The notes below the pieces were generated by a model, which was not told where the DNA came from, ran no database searches, and saw nothing but the letters and a program-made list of their open reading frames with translations. From assembly GCA_963702765.1 (NCBI GenBank), contig CAVPEB010000047.1, positions 9,612 through 73,611 of the forward strand: a stretch of DNA of 64,000 nucleotides. The letters run 5' to 3'. Position 1 is the stretch's first letter; the number at the start of each line of letters is the position of its first letter. Positions 51,164-59,426 of the stretch are shown here, one piece after another. Both the position numbers and the translations under genes were made by a program. This DNA comes from DATMNR01 sp963702765 (GTDB lineage Bacteria > Chloroflexota > Ktedonobacteria > Ktedonobacterales > Ktedonobacteraceae).

Positions 51164-53703
51164 TATATACCATCCTTCGCGCTAGGAGTGACTGTATCAG
51201 GTTGCCAGGTAATCAGTCGTGTTGGCCAGGGAGAAGGAACTTCAATCGGTTCGACCTGGGGACGCTGCGTGGAACGTGCGCCAGGTAATTCGGCCCGCAA
51301 TGCCTTGAGCACCTTGTCTGGCGTAATCGGCGTTTCGTCAATGCGCACTCCCACTGCATCAAAAACGGCATTAGCAATCGCGGGGATGACGGGATTCAAG
51401 GGACCTTGTCCCGCTTCTTTGCCACCAAATGGGCCTTCATGATCAGGGATTTCGATCAGAATGGTCTCGATTTCAGGTGTATCCAGGGTTGTAGGCAGTT
51501 TATAGTCCAGCAGCGATGGTATTTTATGCCGTCCTTTACGAAAAACTTGTTGCTCCATCGTCGCTTCACCAAAGCCCATATACGCACCACCTTCAACCTG
51601 GCCTGCGACGAGCAGCGGGTTGATAGATTGGCCAACATCATGCGCCAGCCAGAGCTTTTCGACAACCAGTTCACCTGTCTCGATATCGACTGCTACCTGC
51701 GCAACACACACAGAGTAGGAATATGCCGGAGAAGGCCCAACGCCTGCACCTTTATAATCACCATGCATGTCTTCTGGTGGAGCATACGATCCGGCGGCTA
51801 CCAGCGCGCCATATCTTGCCTCTGTCAGCTGCACGGCCTTTACATAGGGCAAGGCCACTCCAGGATCATTTTCATCATAAATCAGGCATTCAGCAGCTGC
51901 GAGATTCTCAACAGGCACATGCAATTGTTCTGAGGCTAATTCGAAGAGTTGACCCTTCAATTTCCGTGCCGCTGCTATAGCAGCATTACCGGCCATGAAG
52001 GTGACACGACTGGAATACGAACCCAGGTCGACCGGCGTCAGTGTCGTATCGGCGGTCTCCACGTGAATATGATCTGGAGGAACGCCTAATTCCTCCGCGA
52101 CGATATATGCGAGCATAGAGGTCGAACCCTGACCAATATCTGTTGCACCGCAATACACGGTGATGCCACCACCGCGATCGAGGCGTATCTGCACTGCCGA
52201 ATGTGGCAGATCGTTCCAGTAAATCGGCTTGCCCGCGCCGCAGATATACGAAGATGCAGCTAAGCCCAGACCTCGTTTCATGGATGCTGCAGAAGCATTA
52301 CCTATTTTAGGATCATTGGGCAGATCAATCGGCGATTGGCCCGATACATCGGCCCCGAGGGTTGGATGCGCTCGACTTTCGTTCCAATCAGAGCGCTCGG
52401 CTACCGCATCCAGACACTCGCCAAGCGCACAACTGGTGATACGCAAGCCGTTCACGGTACGCGTATATGATTCAATCAAGTTACGCCTGCGTAGCTCAAG
52501 CGGATCGAAGCCGAGATCATGGGCTATTTTATCGAGATGCACCTCAACTGCGTAGCGAGGCTGCGTCGTGCCATGCCCGCGTTTAGGGCCGCATGGAGGC
52601 TTGTTGGTAAACAGCCGCATCCCTTCGAACTTATAACAGGGCAGCTTATAGGTCACTGTCTGTAATGCACCAGTATAGTATGTTGTGGCGATACCATAAG
52701 AGCCATATGCGCCACCATCGAGAAACGAGCGGAAATGCATGGCTGAGAGCGTTCCATCCTTTTTGACGCCTGTCTTGATCCACATTTTGACAGGGTGGCG
52801 TCCTCTGTGTGTCAAAAAGACCTCTTCACGTGTACATGTTATTTTAACTGGTCTACCAGTACGACGTGACAATGCAGCAGCGCACATTTCATGTGAAAAG
52901 GGATCGCTCTTGCCACCAAAGCCCCCTCCTACATGAGGAGCTATTACGCGCACATGCGATTGTGGCAATCCCATGACCTTGCTTAATTCGCGATGCACAT
53001 AGTGGGGAGTCTGCGTAGAGGACCAGAGCGTGAGTTTGCCACCACATGGATCATGTGGGTTTGGCTCCCAGTTCGCTACACACGCGTGTTCCTCCATGGG
53101 GGCATGATTATTCCCCTCATAGAAAAACCAGTCTTCGCGCACATAATCGGCTTCCGCAAAACCTGCCTCCATATCCCCGAACTCATAGGAAACAGCTTTA
53201 TGGATATTGCCAATACGCGCCTCGTCGTTAATCTTGACTTCTGGATGTTCCAGAGCTTCATCAATCGTCATAAGCGCTGGTAATATCTCATACTCCACCT
53301 GTATGAGTTTGATGGCTTCATCGAGCATATCGGGCTCTACCGCCGCAACCGCTGCCACAGGATCGCCGACATAGCGCACTTTATCAATGGCCAGGGCATA
53401 TTCATCCTGGCTAGATGGGAGAATGCCGAAACGTTGTGGCAAGTCCTCACCAGTAATGACAGCCAGCACTCCCGGCAATGCTAATGCACGGCTTGTCTCT
53501 ATCGAGACGATGCGCGCATGTGGATGAGGCGAACGCAACAGCCGCCCATACAGCATTCGAGGAAGAATGATATCATCGGCATAGATCGCTCGTCCCGTCA
53601 CCTTCGCATAGGCATCAACTTGAGGAAGCGGCGCCCCTACATACTTATAGGAGCGAGACGTATCACGTTCAATACTTCTATCAACACGTTCTCTGATCGT
53701 CAT
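51163..53703 (-). CDS. hcrA: 4-hydroxybenzoyl-CoA reductase alpha (molybdenum) subunit
   Basis: 846 aa molybdenum-cytosine-dinucleotide subunit of the xanthine oxidase family. The N-terminal a/b hammerhead (VTGRAIYADDI, RSPHPHARI) is followed by Mo-cofactor motifs: GGGFGGKSD near residue 260, KRGHGTTQPRYA near 370, GQGSTSMLA near 520, GKEAGQGPLNPVIPA near 762. In the last, the position usually held by the catalytic Glu is Gln766. Somewhat longer than Thauera HcrA. A stretch near 450 (ADVSGQSPIDLP) is encoded by a degenerate R1 repeat. Order gamma-alpha-beta-ligase with overlaps at each junction marks a single operon. Confidence 0.88.
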   Translation of the reverse strand: MTIRERVDRSIERDTSRSYKYVGAPLPQVDAYAKVTGRAIYADDIILPRMLYGRLLRSPHPHARIVSIETSRALALPGVLAVITGEDLPQRFGILPSSQDEYALAIDKVRYVGDPVAAVAAVEPDMLDEAIKLIQVEYEILPALMTIDEALEHPEVKINDEARIGNIHKAVSYEFGDMEAGFAEADYVREDWFFYEGNNHAPMEEHACVANWEPNPHDPCGGKLTLWSSTQTPHYVHRELSKVMGLPQSHVRVIAPHVGGGFGGKSDPFSHEMCAAALSRRTGRPVKITCTREEVFLTHRGRHPVKMWIKTGVKKDGTLSAMHFRSFLDGGAYGSYGIATTYYTGALQTVTYKLPCYKFEGMRLFTNKPPCGPKRGHGTTQPRYAVEVHLDKIAHDLGFDPLELRRRNLIESYTRTVNGLRITSCALGECLDAVAERSDWNESRAHPTLGADVSGQSPIDLPNDPKIGNASAASMKRGLGLAASSYICGAGKPIYWNDLPHSAVQIRLDRGGGITVYCGATDIGQGSTSMLAYIVAEELGVPPDHIHVETADTTLTPVDLGSYSSRVTFMAGNAAIAAARKLKGQLFELASEQLHVPVENLAAAECLIYDENDPGVALPYVKAVQLTEARYGALVAAGSYAPPEDMHGDYKGAGVGPSPAYSYSVCVAQVAVDIETGELVVEKLWLAHDVGQSINPLLVAGQVEGGAYMGFGEATMEQQVFRKGRHKIPSLLDYKLPTTLDTPEIETILIEIPDHEGPFGGKEAGQGPLNPVIPAIANAVFDAVGVRIDETPITPDKVLKALRAELPGARSTQRPQVEPIEVPSPWPTRLITWQPDTVTPSAKDGI
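52329..52360. repeat. Degenerate R1 repeat within hcrA
   Basis: Positions 52329-52360 carry GGCGATTGGCCCGATACATCG-like sequence matching the R1 palindrome. In the hcrA frame it encodes GADVSGQSPID, an insertion-like surface segment absent from what I know of the family at this point. Confidence 0.5.
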
Positions 53704-54185
53704 GATACACCTCCTGTTGCATGCAGGCGTTCAGATGCAGCATCGACCGCCTCGTAGATCTTCGTGTACCCTGTGCATCGACAAAGGTTACCCGTGAGTG
53801 CCTCTTTCATCTGCTCGCGTGTAGGATGCGGATGCTCTCGCAGAAGAGCAGCGCCTGCGAGCAAAATGCCAGGAGTGCAATAGCCACATTGCGCAGCGCC
53901 TAACTCCGCGAATGTTTCCTGCAATGGATGAAGCTTACCATTCTTTTCCAATCCCTCAATCGTAGTAATCTCACTGTTCTGAACCTCGATTGGTAAAGTC
54001 AGGCAAGAAAGTACTGGTACTCCATCGACGAGCACGGTACAGGCGCCGCATTCTCCCAGTTCGCATCCGTGTTTGGTGCCAGACAATCCCATGTCTTCGC
54101 GCAGGACTTCAAGTAATGTATGATGCGGTAAAACGGCCAGTTCGTAGCGCTGGCCATTCACATGCAGGCTGATGAGATCGCGCAT
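53700..54185 (-). CDS. hcrC: 4-hydroxybenzoyl-CoA reductase gamma (2Fe-2S) subunit
   Basis: 161 aa. Plant-type [2Fe-2S] ligands in CELGECGACTVLVDGVPVLSC (near residues 40-60) and the second cluster in CGYCTPG and CRCTGY (near 99-140), as in all small subunits of the xanthine oxidase family. ATG follows GGAGGTTGC-type sequence. First gene of the operon; its stop overlaps the hcrA start by four bases. Feeds electrons from ferredoxin to the Mo site in reductases of this kind, or away from it in dehydrogenases. Confidence 0.92.
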   Translation of the reverse strand: MRDLISLHVNGQRYELAVLPHHTLLEVLREDMGLSGTKHGCELGECGACTVLVDGVPVLSCLTLPIEVQNSEITTIEGLEKNGKLHPLQETFAELGAAQCGYCTPGILLAGAALLREHPHPTREQMKEALTGNLCRCTGYTKIYEAVDAASERLHATGGVS

Positions 54186-54414
54186 TGCAACCTCCTTTCG
54201 CGAAATCGTCCTAGCAGGTTCGTCTCTTTCACCATTAACTGGTTTTTAACATTTTCGTATCACAAAGCGTTCACAAAGTATGTAAGGGATGACACAATAA
54301 GATCACAAAATATGACTGGGCTTATCACCATGAATGGCCTGTCCTTCGAAAATCCCCGGACCATGCTGCTTGAACTTGAACCGCTTTTGTGAAGACAGCG
54401 AACGGGGAAATTCA

Positions 54415-54553
54415 TTGCGACTGTTGCTCGTAGATGACAGGACTGACATATCCCAGCGAGGGAACTGTCAAAAATCCCATCTCAAACATACTGAGCTGCC
54501 TGGGTCTGAGCGACCGCACACAAGCAGCCATCTATGCTCGTGAAAGCGGCTGA
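54415..54553 (+). pseudogene. Relic of a NarL-type response regulator
   Basis: LRLLLVDDRTD (54415 onward) is a receiver-domain start, followed after only a few bases and a frame change by SEGTVKNPISNILSCLGLSD RTQAAIYARESG and a stop at 54553, the recognition-helix end of a LuxR/NarL HTH. Almost the whole gene in between is deleted. No other gene is present in 54186-54696. It could be the remains of the regulator of the divergent hcr operon. Confidence 0.65.
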
Positions 54554-54696
54554 TTATAGCAAGCCCATTCAATCTGTAGAGGTTGGAGTTAAAGAGCTTG
54601 CTGAAGTTCTTCTGAACTGGCTCAAACTTACCTGTTCCAGCAAGGTATGTGCTTCTCTAGGAATCCCTGGTTAGGTTCTTTTGCGAGGACGATATC

Positions 54697-54991
54697 GTGA
54701 AGTCTTCGGCGGGGCCAAAATTCGCGATGTATTTTACGGTGACGCCAGTGTCAGAACTCTCTTCGATCGCATGGACCTATGTTGCGAAGGACTACGAGAA
54801 CGTTCCTGATGAAGAGACGCAGCAGTTCGAGGATATGATTACGTTGCAGGATGTGCCAATTGTGGAATCGCAGACGGCCTGAACTTTTGCCGCTGGATTT
54901 GCAGGCGGAACTGCATCTGCGCTCTGATCGCACGGCTATTGCGTATCGCAAGTGGCTGAGGGAGTTGGGGTTGACGTTTGGGACGGCTTGA
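54697..54991 (+). pseudogene. Duplicate 3' end of the Rieske oxygenase gene
   Basis: Near-identical to 45515-45808: by eye nine substitutions and one extra A over about 295 bases. The extra A (CAGACGG for CAGCGG) breaks the frame, which ends in ESQTA. There is no 5' part. Same strand as the intact gene, so the two form a direct repeat 9.2 kb apart around the hcr block. Confidence 0.9.
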
Positions 54992-54997
54992 ATCTAA

Positions 54998-56260
54998 TCA
55001 AGCACTCAGTAACACTTTCACCATAACGGCTCCGGCAATAACATGATTTCCTGTGTAGGCGTATAGCACGATGATGCCTTCCTGCGTCTCGCCCTGGAAG
55101 CTCGACGAAAAAGAGATACTCGTCGCAATGTTTGACTTTCCTATGCCATTTGACTGATTCATGGTAGCCTGACCAATCTGGGTTAGATCATGATCGAAGA
55201 CTCTGATGATGGTTGGCTTTCCGGCAAAAGCTCTATCGACTCCTGTCACCTGTACGGGACTGGTCAACTGTTGCGCGTTTTGTGGAGAGGTGATGGTCAT
55301 GCCATCTGTTGCGACATCTGTCACCTCCCAAATGCCTCCATTGGTGTTGAGTTCCAAACGACTCAGTGAGAGCTTGATCGTTGCACTACCCGCGGATGCG
55401 TTCTTAAGCAGGATGATCGCCTTCGCATCGTGCGTACCACCACCACTTATTATTGTTGTTGGTGTATTTGAATCCCATCTGAGGACGAATTCGGCAAAAT
55501 ATTGAGCGGTTGTGATGGCACTCAGCCGCCATTGCTGATATCCCTGGCCTGTGTTCACCTCGCGCTGCTCGAATTCAGCCTGGTAGCGTGTCAGATCAGG
55601 ATAGAGGCCAGGAAAAGCGATTTGCACAAGCGTTCCGGCGCTATCCGACCATTTGAATTCGCGGTAGAGGTCTTGCTGCACTTGTGTGGTTGGGGCACCT
55701 GCTTGCTGGCCAGGTTTCAGTTCAATTTCACCCACCAGAAGCGTATTGTAGTTGCTGATACTCACATCACCGTGAGGCAGCCCCTGGAGGCGAAAGATGC
55801 GTGATGGGTGCATGCTCATGATGTTCGTATAGACATTGATGTCCAGCAGGCTATCGGTGCCTCCATAGCGAACCTTAACCACGGTTTGTAGTGAGGGAAC
55901 ACCCATCAGGTAACCGCACGTTACCCCCTCCACCTTCTGTGTGGAGCTTATACCTGTGATCGTCTCCCAGTGAGCACTGGATTGTACAGCAGATGGGCAG
56001 GGCTGGGAACCAAATAGTATGCCTGATGGGGTGACGACCGTGAGCCGCTGACCTATCGTAGCTGCATTATTGCCAGATGAGAGGTTACTACTACCTACAT
56101 GCGCAATGGCCGCTATGATGATAATCACCAGAACCAACGCTCCACAGCTGATGGCAAAGAACTTGCCTATATTGCGCTTTGGCGGTTGTTGAGGTTGTTG
56201 AGGCTGCATCAGGTATGGTTGCCAGAACTCTTGCTTTGGCTGTGGTGGATACTGGTGCAT
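54998..56260 (-). CDS. Membrane-anchored protein with Gmad2-like C-terminal domain
   Basis: 420 aa. Cytosolic Pro/Gln-rich start, one membrane helix (FFAISCGALVLVIIIIAAIA, about 34-53), then an external part. Residues about 70-310 are beta-rich and unrecognised, with two Cys (QPCPSA, VTCGYL) that may pair. The last 100 residues (ITSPQNAQQLTSPVQVTGVD to NHVIAGAVMVKVLLSA) resemble the Gmad2 immunoglobulin-like domain of spore-germination and adhesion-type proteins. It lies between two decayed Rieske fragments, on the opposite strand. Confidence 0.65.
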   Translation of the reverse strand: MHQYPPQPKQEFWQPYLMQPQQPQQPPKRNIGKFFAISCGALVLVIIIIAAIAHVGSSNLSSGNNAATIGQRLTVVTPSGILFGSQPCPSAVQSSAHWETITGISSTQKVEGVTCGYLMGVPSLQTVVKVRYGGTDSLLDINVYTNIMSMHPSRIFRLQGLPHGDVSISNYNTLLVGEIELKPGQQAGAPTTQVQQDLYREFKWSDSAGTLVQIAFPGLYPDLTRYQAEFEQREVNTGQGYQQWRLSAITTAQYFAEFVLRWDSNTPTTIISGGGTHDAKAIILLKNASAGSATIKLSLSRLELNTNGGIWEVTDVATDGMTITSPQNAQQLTSPVQVTGVDRAFAGKPTIIRVFDHDLTQIGQATMNQSNGIGKSNIATSISFSSSFQGETQEGIIVLYAYTGNHVIAGAVMVKVLLSA

Positions 56261-56384
56261 GACGTGACCCTCACGAATTTACATATGCTTTTACCCTATC
56301 ACCTACAACGAAATATCAGAATAAAACTAACATTAGCTATCCAACAATCTTGCTTCTATCAACCAGCAATTTACAAAAAACACA

Positions 56385-56515
56385 AATTGTGGAAGCCCAG
56401 AAGCCTGAACTCTTGCCGCTGGATTTGCAAGCGGAATTACATCTGCGCTCTCATCGCACGGCTATTGCTTATCGCGTGGCTGAGGAAGTTGGGGTTGACG
56501 TTTGGGATAGTGTGA
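56385..56515 (+). pseudogene. Third, diverged copy of the Rieske 3' end
   Basis: ATTGTGGAAG, CCTGAACTCTTGCCGCTGG and the rest follow the last 130 bases of the Rieske gene with more substitutions and a two-base loss (CGCGTGGCTG for CGCAAGTGGCTG). The final codons still read LGLTFG. Older than the copy at 54697. The surrounding 56261-56632 holds no gene. Confidence 0.8.
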
Positions 56516-56632
56516 GATATCGTTGAACTATGTTCTTTGTCATGAGCGTATACCGAATGGCCATAGATGACAAAAGGCTCTCATTTGGAATGAGTGTACA
56601 AGGATACTCGTTGTAGAAAGAAAGGTGACAGC

Positions 56633-56854
56633 ATGAGCTTTGATATTGGACAGATTAGTCAATTGTTGAACCAACTTCCTTATCCGATTGGCAAAGACCA
56701 GCTCAAGCAACTCGCACAGCAAAACGGCGCTAATGAGCAAATAATGGGTCTGATTGATCACCTACCGGATAAAACATTCAACTCTGCGCAGGATATACAA
56801 GATTCGTTTGGCGGCCTGGGCAATCTGGGAAGGAGGATTCAAATTATAAGATAA
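56633..56854 (+). CDS. Small DUF2795-like protein
   Basis: About 73 aa from ATG 56633 (GAAAGGTG upstream); an in-frame ATG at 56594 lacks a ribosome site. ISQLLNQLPYPIGKDQLKQL, then NEQIMGLIDHLPDKTFNSAQ matches the compact helical DUF2795 pattern (position near PYP, L-P-D-x-x-F-x-S). The C-terminus (GGLGNLGRRIQIIR) is short. Function unknown; members are often stress-associated. Confidence 0.7.
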   Translation: MSFDIGQISQLLNQLPYPIGKDQLKQLAQQNGANEQIMGLIDHLPDKTFNSAQDIQDSFGGLGNLGRRIQIIR

Positions 56855-56901
56855 GAGACCAGCTATTCCAAGTTCAATTCACACATGGTAGGCAAAAAGT
56901 T

Positions 56902-56938
56902 ATGTAAGCAGTGTTGATGTAACCAACACTGCTTACAT
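56902..56938. terminator. Perfect 15-bp hairpin between convergent genes
   Basis: Arms ATGTAAGCAGTGTTG (56902-56916) and CAACACTGCTTACAT (56924-56938) around a 7-base loop. It is placed between the ends of the convergent genes at 56854 and 57008. The T-run after it is short on either side, so it is probably a bidirectional terminator or transcript-stabilising hairpin. Confidence 0.75.
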
Positions 56939-57007
56939 GTTTCCACAATGCATGTGTTTCGCTATTGGGATGTGGTCAGATTGTGATATCGTGAGAAGCT
57001 CTTCAAG

Positions 57008-58183
57008 CTAGATCTCAGGCTCATTCCTCTCATCGACATCTATCGCTGGCGGGAGCATGACGAAGCTTAGCAGGAAACCAGTAATGCCTGCAATCACCGG
57101 GGTACCAGCCCAGAAAGGCGCGGACCAGAGGATGCCGCTTTGAAAAATGATCGGGCCTACAATGGCCAGATCGATCAGGTACAAGGTGTAGAACATCGCG
57201 GGTACCAGGAAAGCGAAGAGACGAACGCTGGCCGGTTGATCCACTGTTGGCTGTAAGACGCGGTAGAGGAGATCAGCAGCGAGGCCTCCCAGCAAAGCGG
57301 TTGGGATCGAGACCAGCACTGAGTGGGGAGAGAAGGCCACCATCAGCGTTCCATTGAGGCCGAACATGAAGGTAAAGGTGCCGAAAGGCAGCCGCCAGCG
57401 TCGCAGTGCCAGCAACACAAAACTCATCGACAAGGCCGTGATGAGTAAGATCTCGGTGATGCCACGTGTAGGCGAACTGCTCGTATTAATAATCGGCCAG
57501 GGCGCGATTAAGGGTGAGGCATATGCTGTAAAAAAGGTCAGCAGTGAGAATGTAAATGTGAGCGAGAGAATGGCGGGGCCGAGTTGCCGCCAGGATGGTG
57601 CTTTATCCGGTCTGTGCCAGGCGGCGCGTAATGGGCCACTCAGTGCAAGACCAATTCCCAGCGCCAACCCAAGGTGTGTTGGGCTGAGCAATGCTTCGGT
57701 GCTGCGCTCAATGCCCAGGATGAGATGCCAGGTCAGGTCGCCGATGCCGCTAATGCCGAAAATCACCAGGCCCAGCACTGAGAGTTCGTAGCCGATCGGG
57801 ATCGCATCCAGCCAGCGATTACCAGGCAAGCTTTTCCGTACGAGTGTTATCAGTGAAGTCGTGCTGTCACCAGCACTGATTGCTGACTGACGCAAATTCA
57901 AGAGAATCTGCACCAGCAGGGTAAAAGCTACTGCAAGGTAACCAGAATAGAAAACAGCGTGCCAGGGCGTGAAGAACGTCTCCAGTTGCGGGATGTTGCT
58001 GTGTGCCCACCCGTCGATGAAGAGTCCGCCGAGCCACCAGATGGAGACCACGACCATGATCCAATCAAAACGCAGGCTACTCACGACTTGCGCTTTCACC
58101 AGTCGGAGGAGAAATCCCAACGGTATCAATTTTGCTCGCCATAGTGCATATTCCTTTCCTTCATCTAAGTCTCTCTTTTGCAT
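57008..58183 (-). CDS. Polytopic membrane protein, unknown
   Basis: 391 aa with about ten membrane helices (WIMVVVSIWWLGGLFIDGW, VFYSGYLAVAFTLLVQILLN, LSVLGLVIFGISGIGDLTW, AILSLTFTFSLLTFFTAY and others). Conserved-looking polar features within the membrane region are WAHSNIPQLETFFTPWHAVFYSG and HLGLALGIGLALSGPL, with several His, suggesting metal or haem contact or proton transfer. No transporter family recognised. The start at 58183 follows AAAGAGAGACTTAG-type sequence. Convergent with the DUF2795-like gene. Confidence 0.7.
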   Translation of the reverse strand: MQKRDLDEGKEYALWRAKLIPLGFLLRLVKAQVVSSLRFDWIMVVVSIWWLGGLFIDGWAHSNIPQLETFFTPWHAVFYSGYLAVAFTLLVQILLNLRQSAISAGDSTTSLITLVRKSLPGNRWLDAIPIGYELSVLGLVIFGISGIGDLTWHLILGIERSTEALLSPTHLGLALGIGLALSGPLRAAWHRPDKAPSWRQLGPAILSLTFTFSLLTFFTAYASPLIAPWPIINTSSSPTRGITEILLITALSMSFVLLALRRWRLPFGTFTFMFGLNGTLMVAFSPHSVLVSIPTALLGGLAADLLYRVLQPTVDQPASVRLFAFLVPAMFYTLYLIDLAIVGPIIFQSGILWSAPFWAGTPVIAGITGFLLSFVMLPPAIDVDERNEPEI

Positions 58184-58547
58184 AATTCTTCGTTAACATA
58201 GCATTATCTTTAGTTGTATGCGCAATGTTTGTGAAGGCGAAAAAGCATTTCTCTACGGATGTCGCCATTTATACGTAGCATTTGCTTCAGAGTTGCAGAG
58301 TGCTGCAGCGCGTTCAGAGCATGGATTTCGGCCATGAGTGATGTAGACAATCGTTCCATTCGTCTTAGTTACAAAGAAATACGAATCTTTGTTACACCTT
58401 ATCAAATGATGCTTCACAATAAAATATACCAGCATATCCATCCAGTGGTGTAATATACATATCCAATTTTGCCTGATTGTTTTGGAAGTAGAATGGATAT
58501 GTACTTGCAATTTGCAGGCAATATTTTAACCAGAGATAGGAGCATTT
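58184..58547. other. Intergenic region, no gene recognised
   Basis: Divergent spacer. On the minus strand a stretch reads KDSYFFVTKTNGTIVYITHG and could be a decayed or very small gene (58253-58510), but the start lacks support and the rest does not look protein-like. AT-rich toward 58440-58540, where the promoter of the downstream gene is expected. Confidence 0.4.
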
Positions 58548-59126
58548 GTGAGAAAAATTATTGTCAGCGAGCGGGTAACACTTGATGGCTTCATTGCAGG
58601 GGTTCATGGAGAAATGGATTGGATGGAGGAGTTCTTTGATGAAACACTGGCAAATTATGAGTCCGAGCTGCAAAAGACGGTAGACACGACGCTGTTTGGA
58701 CGGGAGACATATCAAGGTTTTGAAAGCTATTGGCCACAGGTCGCTACCGATCCCTCATCACCAAAGGGTATGGCTGAATATGCTCAGCAATTGAATTTTA
58801 TGCGCAAAGTAGTTTTTTCGAAAACTCTCTCTCATGTAGAGTGGAACAATTCAGTACTTTTACATGAGATCGAGCCAATTGAGATTACAAAGATGAAGCA
58901 GGAGCCTGGGCGTGATATGGTGATTTATGGAAGCGCAAGTATTGTGCAAACACTTACCAATCTTGACCTGGTTGATAGATATCAGTTGTTAGTCTTTCCG
59001 ATTGTTTTAGGCAGTGGCAAGTCACTCTTTCATGGCATCTTGCACAGGGTGAAGCTTTCGCTTGTAAACGCCAGGACATATCCTTCAGGAGTTATGGAAC
59101 TCTCGTACGAGCCTGTATACGAATGA
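58548..59126 (+). CDS. RibD-C/dihydrofolate-reductase-like protein
   Basis: 192 aa from GTG 58548 (GATAGGAGCATTT upstream). DHFR-like fold of the RibD C-terminal family: RKIIVSERVTLDGFIAG start, TTLFGRETYQGFESYW, MVIYGSASIVQTL (the NADPH-binding GSxxxxxxL), and LLVFPIVLGSGKSLF. Such stand-alone proteins are common in Chloroflexota and actinobacteria; the substrate is unknown and probably not riboflavin precursors. Monocistronic. Confidence 0.9.
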   Translation: MRKIIVSERVTLDGFIAGVHGEMDWMEEFFDETLANYESELQKTVDTTLFGRETYQGFESYWPQVATDPSSPKGMAEYAQQLNFMRKVVFSKTLSHVEWNNSVLLHEIEPIEITKMKQEPGRDMVIYGSASIVQTLTNLDLVDRYQLLVFPIVLGSGKSLFHGILHRVKLSLVNARTYPSGVMELSYEPVYE

Positions 59127-59198
59127 TATAAGCAACAGGCTATTCAAGGACAATAATGAACTATAACACATTAGGTGAGCTATCAGAAAATCCAGCGA

Positions 59199-59351
59199 GG
59201 GCCGATACATCGGCGATGTGCGCGATACATCGGCACCTATAAGCTTTATATGGCATGATGGGCAGGACACCCGCTGGCGCCTATCCGTCTCACCAACGCT
59301 GCTCCACAGCTACCCTACGGGTCAGGTGAGACGCAAGGAGAAGGGGTGTCC
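59199..59351. repeat. R1 repeat followed by a nested R3 hairpin
   Basis: R1 at 59199-59240 (GGGCCGATACATCGGC, then GCGCGATACATCGGC). The R3 outer arms are GGACACCC (59265-59272) and GGGTGTCC (59344-59351). Inside them is a second inverted repeat, CGTCTCACC (59286-59294) and GGTGAGACG (59325-59333). The region between 59127 and 59426 has no gene. Confidence 0.75.
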
Positions 59352-59426
59352 CTACATTTCATATAGTCAAAACAAGATTAACAGAGTATTATGATTGTCC
59401 AGGTTCATTATTGCATCACAGTTTGA

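Noticed and set aside
45809..54696. Integrase-mediated island with att sites
   Set aside because: Direct repeats are present, but no integrase or excisionase gene is in the window, so homologous recombination between gene fragments is preferred.
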